A DNA stretch of 64,000 nt from Zygnema circumcarinatum (lineage: Eukaryota; Streptophyta; Zygnematophyceae; Zygnematales; Zygnemataceae), in contig CM074808.1 in NCBI GenBank assembly GCA_037447605.1, positions 3,225,963 to 3,289,962 on the forward strand, written 5' to 3'. The notes under the pieces are model-generated. The model searched no databases. It worked only from the letters and a program-made list of their open reading frames with translations, and was not told where the DNA came from. A program made the translations under genes and the position numbers. Of this stretch, positions 48,690 through 60,770 are shown piece after piece (position 1 is the stretch's first letter; every line of letters starts with the position of its first letter).

Positions 48690-49768
48690 AGTAAAAAAAA
48701 ACCCTACGTTTGTGAACACGGTTCCGTTTTGAGAAATGAAAAAAAAATTCGACGATGCCCGCTGGCGGGGCGGCACGAGCGGGGAGGGCAGGGCCGGAAC
48801 CGTACAGATACGTACAGGCGTACGAGGACGTACGGTTCGTGACATGTGGCCCTTTTTCCATGAGACAGTTTACCGTTAAACTGTGCGCAAGCACAGGCAC
48901 GTATTAGCCAAACTGAACGCTACGCTGCTCACATGGAACTTCAACAGCTGCCTTGAGCAGGCGCAGACCCATTCCCTCGCGGTGGAGAAGGCGGTATGGT
49001 CTCACTTTTACGTTTTGATTTTCTGAGGGTCTATCTACACACCTTTTTTGGATAGATTACCTTTTTTTTTTTTTTTTTTAAGTAAATTCCAACTTTTGGC
49101 AAGGTCCAGGTCTGTGGGCTTGCGCCAAACGAGCCGTGTGGCGGCACTACTCGCAGCCATGGCAGCGAAAAGTGGGCCCAAAGTGACTGACAGTCCCAAA
49201 AGGTGAACTTCCCTCGTAGCTAAAACTTTTCACTTACGGATAACACTCCATGCTTGACTCTCATAACAAGTACTTCACAACTAAACTCACGCAAAAAGCT
49301 TCCGCATCAGTCGACGTCCTATTGGCTGAGTCACATGCAATAACACATCCGTGGAAAGCTCTCTTTAGACACCAACAAGTGACAGCATTCGCGTCCCAAT
49401 CACTGAAAATCCCAAACGACAATTGCGTGTAACCAACCAACCAACCAACCGACTATAAAAAAAACAAATGAACCAAAAGCCATGGAATACAAGGACCTGC
49501 TCAAAAAGGCCCACATAGAGCGCCATTCTTACCGCCAATTTTGAACTCAACTCAACTCAACTCAACTGAGCTACGACATAGAACCCTACCGCAAAACTTG
49601 GGCCTTTCCGTATTTATTTTGAGGAATTACACGAGGAAACACCGAAGGTCCTTCCTTGAATTTTATGGGAAATTAGCTCCGACTTCTGCAGCACTCGACA
49701 GAAGGAACCGTTCAGTCACGTGTGCTTCAAGGAAGCCAACAAAACTGCCACGAAAACATCTTAACAAC
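48690..49768. other. Intergenic with second GTAC cluster; 3' flank of the SR-protein gene
   Basis: Four GTAC cores lie in 32 bp at 48802-48833, just outside the Mutator-like element. The rest is A/T-rich with homopolymers (poly-T near 49065) and is expected to hold the 3' end of the CLASRP-like gene; a last small exon may be hidden here. No other gene is seen. Confidence 0.45.
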
Positions 49769-52700
49769 TTAAATTTCTGCTTTTTTGTTAGTTCCTTTCT
49801 TTTGGGCGTTTCTTGCTAGTTTTGGAGGATTAAAAGCATACGCCCAACACCCTGTTTTAGATTTGGCTCGTACTTCAGCAATCGTCAACCCTAAAACTGA
49901 CAGACAAGACGTGGTGCGGAAACAAATTTCCTTCCAAAAAACGACATATTTCACTGGAAAAGCAAGATAGGCGATGAACCATAAGTTGACGCACCTGTGC
50001 CCTCCACTGCGCGGTGAAGGAGAGTGGGAGGTCTCTCTGCGAGAGGATCGGCTCCGCGTCTTCTCGGGAGACCTGCGTTTGGCAGAACTAGAGACGTTAG
50101 CAGACGCAGGATTTGCAGCGTTTAGGGTTTTCTGCTTCAGAATTCTTCCAACCTGTTCCTAGTTTTCAGATTGAAATAACCTTACCTCGAAAAGGAGCGT
50201 GAATAGCGTCTCTTTATGGGACTCCGACTCCGGCTTCTGCTTCGTCTGTCAGAGTACCTGCATGGGGAAGAGTAGAGCAGATGGGTCATACCATGCAGGC
50301 CCCACTCCTGAAAAGGAGACATCCTAAGAAGCTTAGAATACCAAAGAAAAAGCAAGTGCTTGTCCTGTCCCGCCCTTACTTGGGAGAGCGGCTACGACTT
50401 CGGCTTCGGCTCCGATACTGCGCTTGAGCTCTCGTAGCAGCAGCCCTTTCCCGCATCTGCTTTTCTACTTCAGATTTTTTGGCTATCTCTGCTGCTGAAT
50501 CCTTCTTGACTGCAGGGGAAAGCCAACCAAATGTTCAAACTTCAGGAGTAGACATCAGCCTTTTATTGCGCATGATTGTTCGGCATCCTCACCGCATGCA
50601 TCAGTGGAAAGGAGCACAGCAGAAACTTGTGGCAATACGGATAGAAAGTAGGAGATGGATTTAACAAAAACACTAGACGCACATCAGGTTAAGGATTTCT
50701 GGCTTTGTTAACCCACTTTGCTTTGTCAGCTGTTTGCTCATTATCCGCTTTAGCCTCTCTTGAGGTGTCTCTTTCTTCTCTCCTTTACTTGCAGCCGAAA
50801 CTGACTTACTCAGCTTCGCCAACGCAGCGGTTGAACTGCAAAACCCAGCAAGGTAGCCTCCGTTAGATAAGAAAGATAAGAAAAAACGGGAAAGGGCGGG
50901 GGGGGGGGGGGGGGGGGGGGGGNNNNNNNNNNGGGGGGGGGGGGGGGGGGGGGAAGGGTGATAATGTCAGTGACGCAATTCATGCAACCCCTGAAAACTA
51001 CTACCCCCTTGGCCTCCATCTTGCTTCCCCTTCGGCTTTCCTTCCACCCCTTCATACAAGTGCCCTCTTAGCGCAGACTTGCCTGCCAGTGCTCTGAGGC
51101 TTGGCCTCCCACATGCGTCTCTCTCTCTCTCTCTCTGCTGTGGTAGGGAGGACTGCTGCAGGGCCTGCAGACGCCGCAGGGTCACCTCGCAGGGCCTCCA
51201 GGATGGGGCCCTGCCCGGGGGGGGGGCTGCTCGCACCAAGGAGGAAGTCAGAGGGAGTGTGTCTTTCTCACATACAAAGACTGAGAATGCACATGATGGG
51301 AATTGGAAGTCAAGAGGGGGAGCGCACTGCACCCCTTTGAAGTAGGGAATCCCACAGAATGGGCAAGACTTAGCTTGAATGCTCGAATTGAAAAACCGTT
51401 AAAAATGAATTGAACCAACAACAAACCTTGGTAGGCGGGATAATCTAAGGCCCGGTAATGTTGTCACAGCATCCTAGGCAAGTTATCAGAAGCAAAATAA
51501 ATTGTAACAGATGTCCTCCACCCAACTTAACAAGCTGCTAAGGTCCCTCACATGCCGTACGTCCCACAACATGAACACGCTCCCGTTGATGACATAACAC
51601 AAACCTGTACAAGAATGATGTACAGGACCCTCCATACGTCCTATCACGACTTCCCTACCTGGGTTGTTTTTGGACATTCTATATGGTTTTCGGGGCTAGT
51701 AACGAGCCCAAAGTGGGCCCAACCTACCCAACACGAACTGCGTCTCGGCCTCGGCAGCTAGTCACAGCAGCCCACCCTGATGCTGCGGAGCAGAGTATGA
51801 GCACAGAGGGCCGCACTTTTTTCCATCAGACAACCGTTGAGAGGGAAAGGAGGGGCCAGTGCTCCGACCGGGTTGTGGAGTTACGCTGAGGCGACGAGGG
51901 TGGAGTCATCCCACGAGCAGCGACAGGAGCCTTATCGCCTGCCACATCAAACTCGGTAATAAACTCTATCTTTGGAAGCGGCTTCTCTCGTTCTCTGCCT
52001 CTCTCCCGCTCCCTCTCATAGTCTCGCCGGCTGTCACGATCACGGCTTCTCCACCGGCTCCGTGCAGGCGAGACCGAACGAGAACGTGAGCGGGGTCTGA
52101 AAGTGCAGAAAAGAGAGAGCGAGAGGGAGAGAGAGAGAGAGAGAGACAGGAGGAGAGATGTTGGAGGAGGATAGGGAAGGGTCGGCGTGGAAAGGCGATG
52201 GAATTGGAGTGTACTTGAAAGAGTAAAGAAAAATCTTCAGATTCTTTTAAATTCCAATGTTCACATGTACTAGAATCACTAAACTTGGTGTGCATACAGA
52301 ACAGATTTACTTACCTTTGTGGGCGAGGATATGGTTCGTATGTCGGACTCCCTCGACGCTCCCTGAGAAGAAGAAAAAAAAATTCTTGAAGGAATCAGAT
52401 TCGAAATTCTTAAGAGTTCCCGTTGCCCTTTTCAGCAGTGCTTCTCAGCTGCATGGTTATGAATGGTCCACAACACATTTCCATGAGTGAAAACAACAAA
52501 CAGTTCCCACACCTGTGATGATCTGAAAATTTGCTGATTGCCCTCATTGTCGCATCATAGTCTTTATCTTTGGCCTGCCGTGCAGCCCGTCGTCTCTCCT
52601 TTCTGCTCAATTTCCTCTGTTCAACAATTGTGACAAAAGTTTTCCAGATCTCAGAGTTTTCATAACTCACTCGACATGCATGAATGCCGTTGGATCTAAG

Positions 52701-54547
52701 ATGCGAGAACTTGCAAAGCATCGTTTGAGGAGCAATGGTAAGGCATCTGATCTCTTCAGGTAATTACTACCCCTAGCGCTTGTCGAGCTCAGGTATTTGA
52801 GATTATTCAAGCCCAAGGTGACAGCAGCTCTGATGAAGTTCCCAACACTCCCTTGGAAGAGATCTGATGTGAGCTACATACCATCGCTGGGTCACCTTGG
52901 GCCACCTGCTTTTGGCGCTTCTCCTCCTCTTTCGCTTTCCTTTCCAAAAATATCATTCGATTAAAATCCTCCACCCCGTATTCCTTTCCAATGGCAACAA
53001 TTTCCTCATCTTCACTATCCTCACTGCTAAGCTCCTCCTCTTCTTCTTCCTCATCCTCATCGTCACTCCCCTCTGAATCATTCTTAGGGACGGCAGAGTC
53101 GTCTCCATTGTATGTAAAACCTATCTTCGCATAGGTGGTTTTCCCTGACTGTGACGAACCTCCTGCCTGTTTCTGCCTGCAACGTTTCAACCAGAGGACA
53201 AAAAGAAGAGAGAAAAAGTGGCTTAACATAACGCAACTCGCAGCAACAGAACTTGCAGCACAGAAGGGTTGGTCCTTGGGCTTCACGCACCAAAGGTGGT
53301 CTCAATCTCTACAGGAACTGCAACAAAAGGGCATACTCCAAGCACTATAGTTGTTTCAGCCTCATCGAATAGCATTCATCAATAATTACCATGTGACACG
53401 AAGGCGGCTTACCTCTCTGTCGCCATTGGAGCAGTCACTCTGGCCTCTATCTCCTCCTCAACATCCTCCAGCCCCCCTTCGTCCGTCACTGGACAACACG
53501 CACAATTCATGTCAGCCTCCTATAGCAATAATGTCTAAGCCGACTGGAAGGCTTGGCAGGAGCGCCCTCTATTATGGGAATCACCGTGCCCTCGATATGT
53601 GTGTATGCGTCCCGAGGAGGGGTGTAAAGTACTGACATCCTCTCCGGCGCTGCTTGACTAAATCTCGGAAGCGCTCAAAATTCACACGTTCATCCAATTC
53701 CTCCTCTTCTTCTGTCTTTTCTCGAGGAGGTTGACGCCTCGGGTCATATTCCCTGATGAAGTCTAAAAGTGCGCGACCATCAAACCTGCACCAATAGAGG
53801 GGGAGGGAGGGAGAGGGAAGGAGAAGAAGACAAACAGAGAGCGCGCGGGAGAGAGAGGAGAGAGGAGGAGAGAGAGTGAATGAAAGGGAAAGGGATGATC
53901 CAAAGAATTTGCTTGATCACGTCTACGGTTAACGGTTGAGTTAGGGAGGAAGAGAAAAACATTAATTTTATAATTCAAGTAAACGGAAAAAAAAAGATGT
54001 TATTAGTTTTCAAGGCGCCCATTCCTTCAGGACGAATGTGAGGTACACCACATGCTGTTGAACAGCGGAAAAGTTACTCCAAGAACACTGAGACTCACCT
54101 GTCAATCAGGACATCTTCTTTACCGTTCCAGGGAATCCTGCAGGCGCATGAGATGTACCCAATTCAATAGATAGCCCTCATGGAAGTCCAAGTTACAGAC
54201 ACAATCAAATGCAGGAAACTGACACTGAAACTTATAGTTTGACGTTTACAACCAGAAAACAAGTAAAGAGAGGAAAACTAAAATATGCATGTGTTTAATA
54301 GAAGCAAACCAACTGCCTGACTATAGTTCTCTACTAAATGACTTACTCACATTCCTTGCTGTTCCTCTGTAGCTTTGTACATAGAGACATCATGATGCAG
54401 TTTACATCTCATTCCGACAATCCTCAGTCCCTGCGATGGATCTCCTCTTCGTTTGGCAAGAAAAACAGCCCTCCTTTCCGCTCGTTTTTTCGCAGTATCC
54501 ATCATGTCATGCACCTTCTTTTCGGATCTTCTCGCTTCGTGCCACAT
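49769..54547 (-). CDS. CLASRP: CLASRP/SWAP2-type SR-like splicing regulator
   Basis: The start MWHEARRSEKKVHDMMDTAK is the hallmark of CLK4-associating SR proteins. Supported exons: 54547-54351, 54137-54099, 53785-53637, 53488-53413, 53176-52882, 52616-52513, 52362-52315, 52096-51885, about 51266-51090, 50835-50717, 50509-50380, 50257-50186, 50087-49995. The N-terminal SWAP region includes IPWNGKEDVLIDRFDGRALL and ERVNFERFRDLV; an acidic stretch (DDEDEEEEEEELSSEDSEDE) and basic helix RKLSRKERRRAARQAKDKDY follow. Then come PIEFITEF-type and GQGPILEALRGDPA segments, ETPQERLKRIMSKQLTKQIK, and a C-terminal RS domain (YRSRSRSRSRSP; RSRSRSPIKRRYSRS). Family members alter splice-site choice in nuclear speckles. 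The end of exon 9 is unresolved (a 10-N gap lies in the next intron). The 3' end is uncertain: reading through 49995 gives a stop at 49769; a further exon is possible. Confidence 0.88.
50898..50953. other. Assembly gap (10 N) inside a poly-G run in an intron
   Basis: Ten N (50933-50942) interrupt a poly-G tract between two exons of the CLASRP-like gene. Length is unreliable and a short exon could be missing nearby, which may explain the unresolved phase between exons 9 and 10. Confidence 0.95.
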
Positions 54548-55429
54548 TTCTGGCACTTACTCTTTCCTCGACTCAAACTTATCAGTTTGCTCCTAGCCCC
54601 TTTTGTACTTTCCCTCCTTAAACTTCCAAAGAACGGCAGAAACGTCTTCTTCCCTTCAAGAAACACCTTTTGCCTGTTCCCTACTGCATTATTTTCATAC
54701 AGCTCCCTCAAAGTATGTCTAAAAACGCCACAGCTAGGTACAGATACTGTGGTAGCGAGGTGAAAGTTTGCAGCAGTGGAGCGGGGAAGCGCTCGTGATG
54801 GCAGACAGGAGATTAGCGTTAGGGATGACGTCAGCGTGACATTTTGAGACGTGTGCGTCCGAAAGGGGGATCGACTGAAGGAGAGAGTGGAAGACGAGAA
54901 AGAGAGAAGCTTGTACAGGGAGGGAAGTGGGAGAGAGTGAGGGAGAGAGGGGGAAATTCGAGAGACTTCGCGAGGGTTGAGGGGAAGGTGGAGAGTCAGC
55001 CCTCTGAGAGGTAAAGAAGATGGGATGGGTAGGCACCGTCCTGCTTCAAGCCTTCCTTTCTGTGGCTGTGCTGGGCGCCTGCAAACGTGCCGGCTGGATA
55101 ACGTGAGTGAACGCTCTTGTAAATTGGAATGCATTCGCGGTAAAGAAGAAGAAAGGTCGATTATTAGCATGATTTGATGAAGGTAGCAGCTTTTGCTGAG
55201 AGGAAACAATCGAGAATGGGGAACTCGGGAAGATGAAGAACAAGAGAGAGGCTGTGGAAATATGGGGGGCGTCAATAAAGAATGAGCAGTTTCAAAAAAT
55301 GTTTAACGATAAGTCAAACGTGAGCTCTGACTGAAGCGTTAAATTATGCCAAAAATAAACACCATGAAGGCGACATGAGAAGGAAGAAAGATTTGCTTGG
55401 AGAGTAAGGCGAGCAAATTTTTGGAACGT

Positions 55430-55532
55430 TTAGTGGCCAGATTATTCAAGCGCTGGCACGCGCAGAAGTTTCCGTTCCTCTTGTGGGCACTGTTGGACCG
55501 CTGCGCTCCTTCATACCCTAAATAAAGAGATA
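55430..55532. repeat. Dispersed about 110-bp direct repeat, copy 1
   Basis: This segment, including GGCACTGTTGGACCGCTGCG and CCTTCATACCCTAAATAAAG, recurs at 56128-56240 in the same orientation with roughly 85 percent identity by eye. The plus strand of both copies could encode the same tail (VPLVGTVGPLRSFIP then stop), so it may be the end of an unknown mobile or gene-derived sequence. Confidence 0.85.
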
Positions 55533-56127
55533 ATGCAAGCATCTTCGACGGATATTTCTATGATTGTGCAGAGTTCACCCAACGAGAGTCACGAACAAAC
55601 AAGCACGAAAAGTATTTGAGACTGCCATCTGGCTTGGTGACAGCATTACTGAGAAGGTGAGTATAACCGTGTAAGACACGCTTTAATTATTCATACTTTT
55701 GGCGAACCTATTGATCATTCTGTGAATGGAGTTCATGAGCAATGACTGCAGTCTCCTTTTGTTTGGCTTCAGACAACAGGTGCTGTAAGTGAGCTAAAGA
55801 AGTTGGTACTCCCCAAGGACAAGAAAAGGCTTCGATGATCAGCGCATGACTTTCCCAATCATTAGTGTTTCTGCAGAAGCAATAAATCACGGTGCTACCA
55901 CATAACATATGTGGCTATCTCGTTTGACGTTCTAGATGTATATTACATATACGGAGATCAGAACCATTGATTCCGCCAGAAATAAAGCCTGATCTTGATG
56001 CTTGATAGGCTATTTCTGCAGACCTCGCCTGCTGCATTTTGTAAACGTACAAAGAAAGATTGTGCATATGTTTGTACCAGATACACTTGATTCGAGAACT
56101 AGCTCCATTGAGCTCAGTTGTTTGAAA

Positions 56128-56240
56128 CGTATATTGGCCAGATGTTTCAAGCGCTGGCACGGGCAAGAAGTTGCCGTTCCTCTTGTAGGCACTGTTGGAC
56201 CGCTGCGTTCCTTCATACCCTAAATAAAGCGATAACGCAA
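56128..56240. repeat. Dispersed about 110-bp direct repeat, copy 2
   Basis: This is the second copy of the sequence at 55430, about 700 bp away, same orientation. Flanks of the two copies do not match, so it is not a simple large tandem duplication. No terminal repeats or target duplications could be recognised. Confidence 0.85.
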
Positions 56241-57430
56241 TCGAAAGCGGCACTTCTGGTCGCCATTTTCTGACTGTGGAGCTGTGGCAATTCCCTTTTC
56301 CATGAGGTAATTCCTCGACTTTGAGAGGAATGGCATCTGAATCGCCAGTGCCGACCTGCTATCCGCTTGCTTCCATGCAGCTGTATTGTTTCTCCTCTTC
56401 CTTTAGTCGATTGGTCAGCAAGAAAATCACACATGTCATTCCAATAAATTGCGATTAGGGAGGGAGGGGGGGGGGTGGGAAACCTTCTGTTAGGGGGTTA
56501 TAAACGATTTGAAAAGAGTTCCACTATTTGAGAATTCGAAATCATCATGCTCTTTTCCTCGAAGTAGATTAGTAACATCTGAAGTACTTGAAAACGAGTT
56601 CCAAATCGATTCTTCAAGTCTGAATGCCCCTACAAGACAATGTGCCATTTATTTCCTTGAAACATCATTGCAAATATACCAAAAGGAAAAGAAAAAAAGG
56701 AGGGATTTCAAAAACAGGTTTTCTATGTATACCTAAAGACTCGCCTCCCTCACTCTTTTCCTTTTTGTCTCTTGTTTTCATTTCTCATTAGAAAGGGACC
56801 CAAGGTGGCAGACGGATGAATGAGTTACGTGACCATGAGTCGAATAAATGAACCCCATATTTCAAATGTACATACCCTCTCCTCCCTCCCCCTCCCTCCC
56901 TCAGCTCCCCACCCCCTGACTCCAACTACTTGCCAGCTACTACAATATGGAATCTCCAACTCTGGACGGAACAATAATCACAGAACATTGCTTGCAGCAA
57001 AGGAAAAAGGTTCAGAGATTGAAGCGATTAGATCATGCACTTTAAAGCTATCCCGCCCTCATTTATTCTTCTTCAGGCAGATGCAGGTGCCCGCAAAACA
57101 CGAGTCGGTTCGCCGGGTCGCAAGTACATGCAGGAATGTACTGCCAACTAATCTTATCAACCTTGATCTTCTGAACGAACGTATCTACACGTGCCAAATG
57201 TGGGTACCTATCAATGAGCATAAAACAGACTTGACGTTAAGCAAAGGTTCACCAGCTCCAATAAGAGCATCGGGTTCCCAAAAAAGCACGTACGTTGTCC
57301 TAAAAACTTTGTCCGCTTACCCCCACCCAGCGCCACAGTGCACATACTCCAAGTCTCAACACCAATACAAGTGGCAAGAGGGCCGACCCTGTCATTAATT
57401 CTGCAAAATTGTAAATGATACATAGTGTCT

Positions 57431-60400
57431 TCACGGCGCCCTCAAGGAAGACGAGTGCTCCCTTCCCATTCGCCATGACGAGAGACACCTCCTGAACGAC
57501 ATGGAGAGGAGTTGCAGCTGGTGGGGGTGGACCAGCAGCACGCAGACACAGGCACAAGCCACCAATACCACCAACACAGAAGCCATCACATGGTGCCCTA
57601 TACGCCTCTCTGTTCGGAGTGCCACTTGGCAGCTGCTCAGCCCTTCTTTGACCGACCGTAACCGGCTCTGCCAAGACCCCCATCTGAGACTTGTCTCTTT
57701 CCTGCTGCCTGGGTATGAAAGAAGAGGCTCTTCCTCCACAGCACGTTTCTCACAAGGCATTGGGAGTCGGATTTCATTGCTACTCTCCTGTTTGGAGGTC
57801 TGGACAGCGGCTGGTGAACTAAGTGACTGGCCTATAGCACTTGCCAGAAGCTGTCTAGCGACAATGAGGTCCAAGTGCGAACGCTTCACTTGAGCCGCAT
57901 AGTCTCGAGGAGTCTTCCCATAAACATCACGTGCAGTGGTCCAAGACAGGGCCTGCAAATGACAAAGAATAATAGTTGTCAGAGACCTGCTTGTGCTCAA
58001 ACTCATCATTAGCTTCAATCTCAGCTCCACCATACAGAGAAAAGTTCGCGGTGGTGCCTTCTAATATCGTGCATCAGTGCAATAGGACACACGACACAGC
58101 TTGAAGAACCGCATGAGATTTTCCAAAATTGTTCTTTCAGCCATTTGGGAACTCACAGCTTCGCCAACGCTTGCAAATAGCAGTACAAAATCTTCTGCAC
58201 TTTCTTGCAGTGCTGCCAAATGCAGTGGTGTTAACCCTCCAGGACCTGCCCAGCTAGCTCGCCACCATGCCTCTGCACCATCACAGCCAATCTGTTTCTT
58301 CCCAAAATTGAGCAGTTCTTCTGCTAGCGTAAAGTGTCTTCCCACCACTGCTCCATGGAGTAAACTAAAGCCGTTCGCATCTATGCCAACGGCTTGCACT
58401 ACCTCGCCTTCATAACAGACACCTTGCAAGGCAGCATTCCTGTCAAGCGTACCGGCTGCATGCAGAAGTTCGCCGGTAACGGCACACCATCCCCTCTCTA
58501 CTGCAAAGGCCACCAGCCTCTTCAATCTCTCCAACGAGCTCCAATAATTTACAGCTATTGGCATTGTTTCTGCCGTTTCTTTAACCAGAATTTCTCCAGC
58601 CTTTGTGACTTCCCTGCTCCGACAAGCAAGCACCCAGCCAAGATCCTCCAACAGGTCTGCAACTTCCCTTTCTTTCTTCATACGAGCACGCAGGCCTGCA
58701 CAGACTGCTGCATTTAAGTCTTCCTCCAAATCACAAACTTGTGATCCTTTCAAACGCACTTGCGCTGCTGCTGCTTGACCTGCGGCTTCTACCTCTTCTG
58801 CAAGGGTGTTCACCTCCTGACAAATCGATTCACTAGCAACAAGAAGAGGCAAAGCATTGCTGCAGCAGACTCCATGTTCCACCTGCATACCACAAACAAC
58901 CCCTCTACCCCTAGTTGGATCATCAAAAAACAAAGCGAAAAATAATCAGCTTCCAGTTTATTTGAGCCAATGTTTGCATGATTGAACTAAATCCGGTTTC
59001 AGTGGGTATCAACCCACAAGACGATACCAAAGAAACAATCGACCTCACTGACTGACCTCGATGTGAGCGCTCCCCCAGGTGCCACCATCCATCTTCGGAA
59101 ACACGAACTTGAATGACTCTCGCATCATCTTCCAAACCGAAATACTCTTATCCTCCCTCGCTCCATTTTCTCCTTCACTCGATTCTTCATCACTATCGTC
59201 TAAACCTTCTTCGTCATCCTCTCCTCTTAAGTCTCCAGCATCTGCTCCACAAGCATTATTTGTCACATCGGCTGCATGAATGAGCTCGCTCAATATGTAC
59301 TTGCCCCCCGTAGAGCACAATAGCCTGCATGGCATCCCATTACACAAGGTTGGTTACGAACTTACGAACTTCTCACAAACTTCAGCAAGCTTGTGGGCCA
59401 AGCATCTGAACATGGCAATGGCGGCACTACCCGCCAACAAACTTACTTCATGCAAAGATGGGAACCACCTGCACCTGTTCCTTTGGCTCAATCAATTACG
59501 ATTCAAGTTTAAGAGCGTCTCATCTATGCAGCAAAGCAGGTATTCATCCATCCACCCCTTGTCACGGGAAGGGAATGGACAACACACAACATGTAGGATA
59601 ACATGAAGCATTGTGTAGTGCCTTCCTGACCTTGTTGCCGGCAAGAGGAAATTACATCCCCGCACCACAACTTGTGTAGGCTTTCCAGACTGTACACAGA
59701 GCGGCCGCACAGAGCACAAGAGAGGACCATCCATCTTGTGGAGCCGTGACACACTTGTCACAACACCTGCAATGATCAACTTACTTATCGTAAGCTTGGT
59801 TGATTTTTAGAGTTTTTAGGGGTTTTAGGGGTTCAGGGTTCTTTAGTTTTGGCACATACAATGACGAAATTGGCACTTTGAGGACACAAGAGTCCAAATA
59901 TTCGCAGGGTCATGGACAGTCACAGTCCCCGCAACTGCTCGTCGGAACTTTCAACCACACAGTCAGCCGTGCCCTTTAAGTGTCTTCTTTCATGTTGTAT
60001 TGAAGCTGCAAAGTACTACTACCTGACATCATCAACTCCTTCAGTTTAATCCTTCATTCAGGTCAATTGCCCTATGCTTAAAGACTCACCATCCTCCACG
60101 ACTGCCACCTGCTCACTAGCTTGTACGAGCATGCATCCTGTGCCGAACATATCTTTTCCCTGCCCCTCTATTAGCCGTTGAAGGCTCCCCTTGAGATTCG
60201 ATTCCAACTGCAAACGAAATCCAACGTCCACTGCCTCCCGTTTAGCTTCACTAGCGATCGCACGGGATGACAACATGAGACAGCTTGACCTGACAACGTT
60301 GAGGGTTAACTCGGCAAAGGTTGAAGGGCACAAAGAAAAATGTCAACTAAGAGTTTTGGGTCGAGGACCACCTAGACACATGACAGGTATCGTTTGGAAC

Positions 60401-60726
60401 GTGAAAGTGTTCTGGAGAAGGGTGTCGTAGCTACACATTCATGTAATGGTGGCCAATTCCGCTCTCAATCCTACACGTCTATGCTGGATAATACACAAAC
60501 GAATGCTGTTAGTTGTAAGCATGAGCCACATACGAACCGACCCTTACCTCAGCCCAGCCGGAAGAGGGCATTGCGATTCTGATGGTGAGTACAGTGCACC
60601 CCGGCCGAATATATCCTTCAAGGTCTGAAGGCATTTGTGCGAGCCAGTCCATAATCTGCAACAAGAGACACCATGTTGCAGCATAACGTTAAACATCCAA
60701 AGCTGTCCGGATATCAACTTGCAATC

Positions 60727-60770
<44 letters not shown>

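Larger units (their letters stand above)
54548..57430. other. Intergenic: CLASRP promoter and SPL 3' flank, with a dispersed repeat
   Basis: No gene is supported. It contains the purine-rich leader of the CLASRP-like gene (54830-54970) and a pair of about 110-bp direct repeats. The remainder looks like ordinary spacer. Confidence 0.45.

Noticed and set aside
47680-48700. 9-bp target-site duplication for the Mutator-like element
   Set aside because: Bases flanking the shared TTGAGAAA ends do not match; the ends may have eroded or be set wrongly.
58101-58717. Plus-strand ORFs opposite the ankyrin exon
   Set aside because: They are antisense shadows of the SPL gene, whose minus-strand reading matches the family.
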